Of a DNA stretch of 64,000 bases, positions 24,341 to 33,960 are shown piece after piece. Under the pieces are notes generated by a model. The model was not told the origin of the DNA. It ran no database searches and saw nothing but the letters and a program-made list of their open reading frames with translations. The stretch comes from Oikopleura dioica (Eukaryota; Chordata; Appendicularia; Copelata; Oikopleuridae), in assembly GCA_907165135.1 (NCBI GenBank), contig OU015569.1, forward strand, positions 10,974,501-11,038,500, given 5' to 3'. The first letter of the stretch is position 1. Each line of letters begins with the position of its first letter. The translations under genes were made by a program, and so were the position numbers.

Positions 24341-24440
24341 GGCTTTTAATAAAACTTACTAAAAACTAAAAAGTCTCATTATTTCAAATTTATGAGTAAA
24401 AATAATGAAATCCAGCAGGGCAGAAACTTTATATGGCAAT

Positions 24441-27400
24441 TTAATAATCCGATTTCCTATCAAGCTCATCCTCAACTTCTCGATACGAAATGACAAGATT
24501 CTGCATGATTTTCGCCTTTTCCGAGTTTTCCTTTCTCAGCGCCATGATTGTCCCATCGACAACGTCGCCAGTTTCGTTGTGATCTTCAAACGTCTTCATC
24601 TCCATTTTCGCGTTCTGAAAGGTCTTCCTCTGCTTTTTAAAGTCTTCAATCGCATTGCTCGCTAACTGGTCCGAAATGGCAAGATGCCTGGCAAGAGACT
24701 GGTTCTTCTTGGTCGCGTCATCGTTGAGAATGGCGATTTGCTCGATCGACAGCTCCTCGAATTCCTTGTGCAGATCTTTTACCCGGTTGATCATCTCGAA
24801 TTTGTTCGCCTGGCGTTTTTGAATCGCTTCCTTTTCTGAAAAAATCTTGATGAATAGGGGAATTCTCTTCTATGATTTCAAAACCCCAAAAGCCGCAGAT
24901 AGTTTTAGTCTGAATTACTACGGAATCACGGTGATGGATATTGCCAAATTCATTTAATTGCTTCAAAGGAGTAATGATTCGGAAAATAACCGTGAATATG
25001 AAAAGGGAGTTAATATAACGACTGTTATTTTTCAAAACAAGAGTCATTCAAAAATCGGGTCCAGCAAGTGCTAGGGCTCGTCAGGTTGCTTTTTCTATCC
25101 TTTTTAATCCTCTCTGACATTTTGATTATTCTCTTTAGGAAGAAGTTATTCACCTTGTTTAGAAAGCTAGTAAATAGAAGAAAAAATATTTAGAGAAAAT
25201 CGAAAACTAAAAATGTCGACTGAAACTACGGCTAATCCAGCGGCGACAACAACGACGGCTAATCCAGCGGCGACAACAACGACGGCTTTGTCTAATCTAT
25301 GCAAGACGTCCAAATTACTGCTGGATGTTTATAACTCGAGTAAACTTTCAAATATAATATCTATTTTCTATTCTATTATTTTTTAGAGTGCGATTCATTC
25401 AGCTATGATGACCAACTTATTTACAACGAACAAATTGCACTTTTTGGACCAGGGACGGACGACAACTGTGATCTCGTAAGTAAAATGATAAGCATGCCAG
25501 AGAAAAGAATAGTCATTATTCTAAGGGTATTAAATATAAGGGTCTCGCACGGGTAACAATCCTCAAGACAGACCTCTTTGATAGAAGCTCTATCACCTAA
25601 TTATATGCTCATTAATAAATTTAGCCGGAGCAAGTTTGCGAGCAGGTAACTACCACAAAATCAACAACAACCACAACAGCTGAGCCAACAACCACAACGA
25701 CCACAACAACTACAACTATCCCGGAAGAATGCATCGAAGTGCTCGATTTCTTTGCCGCTTATGAAGACAAGCTCGGCCATTCAAAACAAGAATGCGAGGC
25801 AAATCGACTCATTCTTCAATCCCATTACTCTAACTGCAACTTTGATGGCAAATGCGACCATCTTGAAAACCCCCAATTCAGCGGAACTCAAAACGCTTTT
25901 CCTAACTTCTTTTTGACCCTTGCCTTTTTCACGAGCTTCTTTTTTAAATTTTGAACTGCAAAAATCAATAGAAATCATACTCTCTTCCTCGATATCAAAA
26001 TTTCCGACTCAATATCCTCAATTCTAATCAATAAAATACCTAAGTCGTATAATTTCTCGGCGAATGACTTCTTGTCTGCTTGAAGTTGCGCTTCATGATC
26101 GGCAATCTTCTTCTCCAAAACCCTCTTGTCGTATGAAATTTCGCTCATTTCGCGAAGCACGCCCTGTTTTTTCAACTTTTCAAAGTCCAAATCGGCCAAT
26201 TCTGACTTCTGCTTCATCTCTTCTCGGGACAGCTGATCGTTTAGTTCATTTATCCGAGCTTCGTCGAACACAGACTTCAATTAATGTTGGTTAAAATGAA
26301 CGGGAAGAAAAGTATAGCGCTCACGTTTTTCTCCTCTGTCATGATGTCAACTTCTATGTCTTTGTCGCGGATCATATGTTGCAGATATGATGCGATGTCA
26401 TCTAAGGGTTAACAGGTTTGTTAGTAGAAGTTAAAAAATACGAAACTGAGAAGGTAAAATCACTTCTCAAGCTCAAAAAAGTGGTTAAGATTATGTAGAA
26501 CTGGATCTGTTCGAAGCCGTTTTTATCAACGTTAATCTTGTGACACCCGTATCAATATTATATCTCTCCGAGAAAAGTCTTAAGGGACCCCGCCGACCGA
26601 GCTCCGCGCGCGCTTCTCGCTCTTTTTCACTCTCACTCTTCAGCTGGTTTAATTCTTTCAATTATCGTGATTTTTTGTACACGAACTAATCTTTTGATGC
26701 TCTTTCATCTCCATTTCTTAAAATTTTCATAGCTTATTGCAACGCTGAGTTAGGGCGAAAACATTGGCGCTCGATTTCAAGTGTACATAAGTACTCGAAT
26801 TATTCGGATTGACACTTCGAGACTGCCCTCATTGAAAAGCCCGTGCCTTCTTGCATAAGGCCTACTTATTGGGATTTCCCGGAAGAGTTTACTTATCCGA
26901 TTATCGTGGGATTAATGCGGGTCACCTGGAGCGCTCGGCGTGAAACACGGGCATTTTATACTGTTGGCGCGGGATTCCGCTGCGCTGGTCAGAATAACCT
27001 TTATTTACCGCTCGATTACGAAAGCTGGATAAATTATAATTTAATCTCAATAAGTAGGCCTTATGCAAGAAGGCACGGGCTTTTCAATGAGGGCAGTCTC
27101 GAAGTGTCAATCCGAATAATTCGAGTACTTATGTACACTTGAAATCGAGCGCCAATGTTTTCGCCCTAACTCAACGTTGCAATAAGCTATGAAAATTTTA
27201 AGAAATGGAGATGAAAGAGCATCAAAAGATTAGTTCGTGTACAAAAATCACGATAATTGAAAGAATTAAACCAGCTGAAGAGTGAGAGTGAAAAAGAGCG
27301 AGAAGCGCGCGGAGCTCGATCGGCGGGGTCCCTTAAGCAGATCAAGTTCTACAAATCTTCCCACCGTCAAAAAACTTACTTGAGAGATTCTTTTCTTGCT

Positions 27401-27618
27401 TAAACTTCGCCTCGATTTCCTGCACCAGAAAGGTCTCACTGTCGCGTTTATTTTCCAGCTCTCTGAGATGATTCTCGAGCTCTTCAATTTGGTTCAGATA
27501 ATACGACCGCCTGAATCCATGATTTCAAAGCAGAGTTAGTTAACATAGCGACCTACGGAAACGAGGGTTTCTCATCCTTTGCCTTCTTCTTGCCCTTTTT
27601 GCCTTTTCCTTTCGGCAT
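24441..27618 (-). CDS. CFAP157: CFAP157-like cilia and flagella protein
   Basis: Five exons (27618-27557, 27510-27380, 26401-26325, 26274-26040, 24835-24441) join in phase to 299 residues. A lysine-rich start (MPKGKGKKGKKKAKDEKP) precedes YYLNQIEELENHLRELENK, matching the FYHIQIRDLEDRL position of vertebrate CFAP157. Continuous coiled coil follows, including KSFAEKLYDLEKEAIQKRQ, which aligns with the RDYAYNLEKKSV region of the human protein. It is shorter than the human protein (about 520 residues). CFAP157 is needed for normal sperm axoneme structure in mice; a cilium or flagellum role is inferred. Intron 2 contains a TTAA-flanked foldback element and intron 4 contains a complete gene on the opposite strand. 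Confidence 0.75.
25213..25954 (+). CDS. Thr-rich, mucin-like surface protein nested in a CFAP157 intron
   Basis: Three exons (25213-25339, 25387-25475, 25625-25954) join in phase to 181 residues. Two short repeats of NPAATTTTA at the N-terminus and a long Thr run around residues 80-105 are likely O-glycosylation sites. Cysteines occur in two groups on either side of the Thr run. The last 20 residues are strongly hydrophobic (FFLTLAFFTSFFFKF), as in a GPI-attachment signal or a terminal membrane anchor. No classical signal peptide follows the ATG at 25213, so an upstream exon may be missing. The gene lies wholly within intron 4 of the CFAP157-like gene on the opposite strand. No family was recognised. 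Confidence 0.6.
26580..27336. mobile_element. TTAA-flanked foldback element (749 bp)
   Basis: Inverted arms of about 285 bp (26584-26870 and 27049-27332) flank a 178-bp centre. The ends read GGGACCCCGCCG and its complement, and TTAA stands on both sides (26580-26583, 27333-27336). TTAA target duplication and GGG/CCC ends are the signature of piggyBac-type insertion. No transposase frame is present. The arms are nearly identical, which suggests recent insertion or gene conversion. It sits in intron 2 of the CFAP157-like gene. Confidence 0.85.
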
Positions 27619-27729
27619 TCTTCAAAGAAAAAATGATCAAAGAAAAGTGCCTTTGAATATCTTTTATATTTTATTGAAAGACAGAGAGAGAGAGACAGTA
27701 TAAACAGCGATAAAAACACGATTCCGATA

Positions 27730-30700
27730 CTATCTTCTTCCCCTTCCTCCTCCTCCTCGTCCACCTCTTCCTCCACGACCGCCTCTTCCACCTCGACCTC
27801 TTCCGGACTGTCTGGCCATTTCGCGATCTCGTTCTTTTCGTTCTTTCAAAATCTGCTCCGGTCGTTTTAGCGCGCCCTGTTCTCGCGCTTGTGCCTTCTT
27901 TCCGCCTCCACGCGTTCTTCTGTTGATCAAATTCGTCAAGTTCTGACGATTTTGTCGACTCTGGCTTTGATGATTCCTAAACGAACTTTTACTCCGAGAT
28001 TAGCAGAATGAAAACGAACCTATTAGCATCTTCGTCGCCAGAGTCCTGGTCAAGCAAGCCGGCTTTGCTTTTTTCGAGGTATTCTGTGTATTTTCCGGTT
28101 TTGAAGCTTTGCTTGATCCAATTTCCTGATTCCGTTTTGATCTTCTTTTCTTGCTCGATTTGATTCGTTACAAACTTCTTTTTCTTTCGATCCCATACTC
28201 GCCCGACTTTTGGCTGAAAGCGTTTTTTAGGAAGTGGACTTCGACTTTTTCTCGGTAAATAAATGAAGAAACACCCTTATTTTCCATTCGAAATTCGAAT
28301 ACTACCTTTTGGCCAGGTTCTAGTTGTTTATTGAGCATAACTTCAGCAGCTTCTGACTGGAAGGCGTTAATTCCCAAATGCTGATCTGCTGCGTCACTTT
28401 CCCTCACATACGGAATGTAATCGTCTGACTTCTCAGCCGCCGTCAGTGTGTTTAAAATCTTTTTCTGTTTGATGCTTTTGAATTTTTCGATCTGTTCTGC
28501 GTTCTTTTCGCGAAGAGTTCGCATCACATTCGCGGCATAGGCTGTTTCAGAGACATTTCCTTTGCATTTCTTGTCCCTAAAAGAAATCTTAGTATGTGGA
28601 AGGCGCCATCTCTTTTGCGCACTGGAACCCTTTTTTAAACCCTTTCTTTTTCAGTGTTATTCAATTCACTGTTGTTCAAATTATATTGAGAACATTGTTT
28701 AGTGCTTGATAACGTAAAAAAAGCTTACTAACTTAGAAATGACGGAGTGGTTCGGACCTCTACGTCCCGCTGAGGGATAACTACCGTAGCGTCCTTTACG
28801 ACAACGATTCTTCATAAAAGAGCTTTTGCCTGCGTGGAAACGTCATCTGTAAAATGAATCGAAATTTTCCATAAAGTTTTCTATTTCTTCATCATAAGTT
28901 AATAAATTAAAAATAAAATAAAAGGGATAAGAGATGAAATTAAAAAACTTCACTTGAGGCAAATTTTCATTAAAAATTTTTTCGTGCTCAGAAGAAAGAG
29001 CAGAGAATTCTGAGCCGAATAGGCTGGATTTAACCCGAAAAGTTTGACTTTATGGCCCCGAAAATTGCGTAACAAAGTCCAGATTAGGGCATTTTTGTTA
29101 TCTTTTGGGGAACTTTTAAGGGGTTTCTGTTGGACTTATTCGACGTTCTATAGCTCAAAAGAATCGCCGTCGAAAATTGAGGGGGTTTTAAGGGTTTTGA
29201 AAAATCTCAAGAAAAATTTTGAGCATTTTTAATTTCATCAGAAAGATTCACAGTCGTAACCATGGATTTGCTCCCAATCTACGAGTCGCCCCCAATTTGA
29301 CGACTCTGCGAGGCAATTTCCCATATTCAGGCATGAGGGGTGCCTAGGTCTGGGACTCGAACCTCGGACCTTTGTTTCCCCTCTGCCTGCCATCGTGATC
29401 TCCATCACCGCTGGGCCAGAACCAGCTGAAGGGAGCCCCAAAAATAGATAATTTATTCGATAAAATTGGTCGCGCGCGCGTTTTTATAAAAAAACCTGAG
29501 TGATTTTTTCGAAAACACGTCATATAATAAATTCAAAAATAAACTATCACTTGATAACTCTTTATGGCTCTTCGCAGTTGATCCTCAAAAGCTACATACC
29601 TGTATTCAAAAATAGTCTGTTTAGGTTTTAGCGTCGCAATCTTGTCCAAAATCGACTGTCTTTCTGCCGCGCCAGAGCCAAAGATCGGATGAACTGCGCA
29701 AGTCATCATGTCGATTTCTTTGAATTTATTGCAGCTCTCCGAGCTTGGCTTTTCTTTGTGCCTTCTGAAGCCTCTGTAGCCATTTTCCGCCGATTTCATT
29801 TGGCTTTGAATATCTGCCGATTCTTTGACCGCTGTGGAGATTAAATCCGCTTCTTCGTCGATTGCTACTTGAGGATAGCGGCCAATTTTTCCGTCCCAAG
29901 TCGTGTCACCGTCCTTACAAAATCCAAGGCTTCGGCCGAGGAAGACGTGCAAGTCGAGAAGATAGGGCATTTCTTCGTTTGAAACGATGCTGTACGCGTG
30001 TCCAGGTCGACCAGCACGCGCGACACGGCCAACTCTGTGGATGAATGTCTTCGCTTTCGCAGTGAAATGAAAGTTGACAACTGCGTCCAAAAGAGGAATG
30101 TCGATTCCTCGAGCGGCAATGTCGGTTGTGATTAAAATGTTTGTCGTTTTCTCTGGATCTTCGTCTTCGTGACGGAACCTAGATATAAGATAGTTAATTT
30201 CAAGCAGTATTATCATCAATTTCTGGCTAAAAAATGACCAAAATATCACTCTTTTGTATAAATAAATAGCAAAAATCGAGGAATAATGACTGAATAAGTG
30301 GATAAGTGGGGAAAACACAACTTATTTTAAATAAAAGCATAAGTAATCATCGAAAACAGCGAAGAATTCTTAAACTCTAGGTCAATTATCATCAGAAAAA
30401 TGACAGAAATTATCTAAGATTGACCGAAAAGAAGCTCTATTTCGAAAGAAAGCGGTTTCTTAGCCATATTTTTACCTTGAAATCATCATCTTTCTAGCAA
30501 AGGGATCCATTGAGCTGTAAATATAACACGGCTGATAATTGTATCGCTCCAAGAACAACTTGACAAGCTCGACATGATGTTTGGTGGCGACGAAAATGAC
30601 GATTTTCTGATCCGCTTTTATGACGTTTCCCATCAGATGCAAGAGCGCTGCCATTTTGTCTTCATGTCGCGCGTGGAAGAACGTAAGTTGCAGGTTTTCC

Positions 30701-31740
30701 GGGAGGCGGCGTTCTACATCGAGACGGATTAGCTCCGGGTCGCGAAGGCCTGCTTTCGCGAATTCGAGGATTTTGTTTGGAAGCGTCGCGGAAAATAGAA
30801 GTGTCTGAAAAGGGCGATTTTAGTTAGTAGGTGCTGCTTTGGGAAAGAAACATAAAGGAGACAGGACAGTACCTGTTTGCTTTCAGGCAGTCGTCCTAGA
30901 ATTTCATTGAGTTGTTCAGCAAAGCCGAGTTCGAACAATTGATCCGCTTCGTCAAAAACCACCATTTTCACAAAATTCAGTCTTCGGTCCATTTCTACGA
31001 GCAAATGCAGCAATCGCCCGGGAGTGGCAATAACGATGTCCGGGTTTTGATCCAGTTGAGAGAACTAGAATCATTAAAAAGTCAATAAAGATGGCTGAGG
31101 ATTACCTGATTGTCCAAACTGTCTCCTCCGAGAATGACCGCAACGGATAAGTTGCAAAACTTGGACAAATCGTTGGTAAACTTCGCTGTCTGAATCGCCA
31201 ATTCACGAGTTGGTGAAAGAATGACGACTCGTGGGCCTCGCTGTTCTCGTTTCTTCAATCTTTCAAGGATGGGAATCAGAAAAGCAGCGGTCTTTCCAGA
31301 ACCTGTTCGGGCCATTGCGACGACGTCTTTTCCGTCAAGAATTCTAGTTTTAAATGTAAAACACACCTCTAGGTCAGAGTGGCTGCTTTCACGCAATTAG
31401 ATAAAAAAGACTTAAATTGCCAATCTTCGGGGTGGAACTTACTTAGGAATGCATTTTCTTTGAATAGGAGTGGGTATTTTGTACCCTCTTCTGAAGATAC
31501 CCTTGAAAACGCCGTGGCTGAGCCCCATCGATTGAAATCCTCCTGACTTTTTGCCCTTTCTATTTTGCTGCTGGACAAGTTTTCGACTCTCCTCTTCGTC
31601 AATGTCCGGCTCTGAGTCTGAGCCTTTTCTGAGACCGACATTCTTTCGTCGTCCGACATTTTTACGCTTTCTTGAAAATGTTCCTTCTTTCGATAGCCTT
31701 TTTATTTTGCTGATTTTTAAATTGTGAACAGAAATTCTGA
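27730..31740 (-). CDS. DDX54: DDX54-like DEAD-box RNA helicase
   Basis: About ten minus-strand exons encode an RNA helicase of the DDX54/Dbp10 type. Order: [11 protein letters not shown]-motif region, PTPIQRK, motif I ARTGSGKT (31300 region), [43 protein letters not shown], then the DBP10 C-terminal domain with [10 protein letters not shown] and KIKTESG, and a C-terminal RGG-rich tail (27735-27800). The family acts in nucleolar ribosome assembly in yeast (Dbp10) and as a coregulator in mammals. The homologous reading at 31450-31720 has no in-frame ATG. The ATG at 31659 opens a different frame, so the true start is unresolved. The last intron before the DBP10 region (about 28575-29545) holds a SINE. 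The gene begins only tens of bases after the NDUFS6 stop, an operon-like arrangement. Confidence 0.85.
29240..29424 (-). mobile_element. tRNA-derived SINE
   Basis: On the minus strand an A box (TGGCCCAGCGG, 29418-29408) and a B box (GGTTCGAGTCC, 29363-29353) are spaced as in a tRNA gene, but no complete cloverleaf forms. About 110 bp of unrelated sequence continues downstream, as in tRNA-derived SINEs. Flanking duplications were not resolved. It lies in an intron of the DDX54-like gene. Confidence 0.6.
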
Positions 31741-31783
31741 ACGCGATACTGAATTCTTGAAAAATAAATAAAATAAAGAAAGA

Positions 31784-32517
31784 TTAATTTTCTTCTTCCT
31801 CTTCTACGGTCTTCGAAATAGGCTGAGCGCCGGCTGCGGGGACTTTCTGGTATCGGAGACCGCAATACGGGCATTCGTGCACTTGCCCGTCGTCAAGGTT
31901 GATCCAAACTCGAGGGTGACCCTTAATTTCCTGTTAGGAGTGGCTCTATGAGAGCTAGGTTCTCGGCTCTGCAACCCCTGTGAGAACCTCAGTCTATTTA
32001 AAAATAGATTAAAAACGGTACTTCGTGATCTGGGCTGTCTAAAAACCTTAGTCAGGTCCTGCTTCTAGTTATAGGGACACTATTCTGAGTTCCTGACTAA
32101 AATCGATATAAATTTGCCCAGACCCTTACGCAGGCTTTCTACAGAGAGAGCTCAGCCAACTCTAGAGTGACGATTTAGTATTACTTACGACAGCTTGATT
32201 AAGACCTCCATAAGTTCCATCGCACATGTGTCGTCGGTTAGTAGTCATGATAACTGGCTCTTCTGCGATCATATCAATCGCCCATCGAGCAGAAAGTGCC
32301 TTTTTCTAAAACAGAGGTGAAGTTCCAAGTTTCTTTCTTTTTCTTTGCTTTTTACCTTTCCGCCGAGATATCTGTTCATTCTGAAGTCTCCTTCAGGGAA
32401 GGCCTGGCCAGTGTGCGTCACTTGGTTATCGACGGTGGAAACTTTCTGAACAGCTGGAGCTTTTTCCGAGCTCAATCGGACAACGCTTCGGGAGATGCTC
32501 AATCCTCGACGAAGCAT
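31784..32517 (-). CDS. NDUFS6: NADH dehydrogenase iron-sulfur protein 6 (complex I, NDUFS6)
   Basis: Three exons (32517-32356, 32305-32189, 31930-31784) join in phase to 141 residues. The Arg/Ser-rich start (MLRRGLSISRSVVRLSSE) is a mitochondrial targeting peptide. VTHTGQ is conserved, followed by WAIDMIAEEPV and the zinc-binding C-terminal region MCDG, GHPRVWINLD and CPYCGL. In mammals this accessory subunit binds Zn and sits where the N- and Q-modules of complex I join. A Glu-rich tail of about 12 residues extends past the usual end. The ATG is preceded 12 bp upstream by a TTTTTCAG acceptor, as expected for spliced-leader addition. Intron 2 contains a decayed CCTGAGTCAGG-type MITE (about 31955-32100). 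Confidence 0.93.
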
Positions 32518-32909
32518 CCTGAGCAATTTCTGAAAAAGAGAAAAGAATTATAATCATTATAAAAAATAATAGAATGAATTAACAATTAATTGAAGTTAAT
32601 AATTGGAAAAATTTCTTCTTGGGGCCAAAAATTCTAGAGACGTTGACTTTTCTCTTGTTTCTATTTTTTCTCAAGACTTCCCCTTTTCGGTTTCTTCGGA
32701 TGCAGAGCTTTCCTCAGCGGGCGCGCGCTGATTGGCTGGGCGGCGCAAGGGCTTCTCCTTCGAAGGAAAACAAAGCGTTGCTGGAAGATAAATGGTTTTC
32801 TACACTCGGCAACTGTGTACAAATACTTACTCGGGTGAGAAAGATAAGGAAATAGATAATAGGAACTAGAAATAGATCTCTTTTTCATGGACCCTGACTC
32901 AGGTCCACT

Positions 32910-33659
32910 TTAAGGGTAGAACATGAAATCGGCGCGCGGCGCCTCGCTCGCCCAGCGCCCCGCCGTGCCCTACTTTTCAGAATGCCCTGAAATCGGAACG
33001 GATAAATCTTTTCCAAAATTTCTTCGGATTTCTGATCATCAAAGCCTTACCTTTTCACAATTCAAAAATGAGCAGAATCGTCAAAGAATAAGTCGGAGAG
33101 AATGACATAAGTCGGTTAAACTCTATCTTCTCTCGCAATTCTTATCCGATTTTTCAAATTTAGATAGGTCAAAAGTGCTCCGTTAGACCTAAAATTTCGT
33201 AGTCTCAGAATTAATTTTGAAGCTTTATGCAATTTTTTATGAGCTTTTGAAGTGAGAGCTGCACCGTCGTGAGGCGCGCAGCGTGAGAGAAAAGCGGCGC
33301 GGCGTGAAAGCACTTGTTTTGAGAAGCCGTGTGGAACTTTAGGAAGCTTTAAAATTAATTCTGAGACTACGAAAATTTAGGTCTAACGGAGCACTTTTGA
33401 CCTATCTAAATTTGAAAAAATCGGATAAGAATTGCGAGAGAAGATAAAGTTTAACCAACTTATGTCATTTTCTCCGATTTATTCTTTGACGATTCTGCTC
33501 ATTTTTGATCTGTGAAAAGGTAAGGCTTTGATGATCAGAAATCCGAAGAAATTTTGGAAAAGCTTTATCCGTTCCGATTTAAGGGCATTCTGAAAAGTAG
33601 GGCACGGAGGGCGCTGGGCGAGCGAGGCGCCGCGCGCCGATTTCATGTTCTACCCTTAA
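32910..33659. mobile_element. TTAA-flanked foldback element (742 bp)
   Basis: The ends GGGTAGAACATG and its complement lie at 32914 and 33655, with TTAA on both sides (32910-32913, 33656-33659). The arms, about 300 bp each, are near-perfect inverted copies around a GC-rich centre of roughly 120 bp. There is no coding frame. Size and ends match the elements at 26580 and 43807. It lies between the NDUFS6 promoter and the esterase gene, with a half MITE (CCCTGACTCAGG, 32891-32902) just outside its left end. Confidence 0.85.
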
Positions 33660-33960
33660 GACACAAAAACAAAGAAAATGCATTATTTGGAAATTCATTG
33701 AAAGAAGATGGCATTCATATTAAATTATAATATGAGGGTGAAGTAGCCACCGGCTTGTCCATTAGTTCTTGTTTTGGTGACCAAATTTTTAGTTACTTTT
33801 ATTCTTTGTTAATTAAATATATCATTTGTTAAGTACTCTCTTGAACTGCTCTCCGTTATTCTCAGCTTATCGAAGAAAATGACATGTTATTTACGCTGGA
33901 CCAACATGGAAGCTGTTTATAAGAAGCTGTGACTATCTGGGCGTGTGTTCTTTCGGAATA
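33660..33960. other. Upstream region of the esterase gene
   Basis: AT-rich sequence directly after the TTAA element. I see no gene or repeat here; it probably contains the esterase promoter. Confidence 0.3.

Noticed and set aside
29353-29424. Functional tRNA gene
   Set aside because: A and B boxes are present, but no complete acceptor stem or anticodon arm can be drawn; a SINE head fits better.
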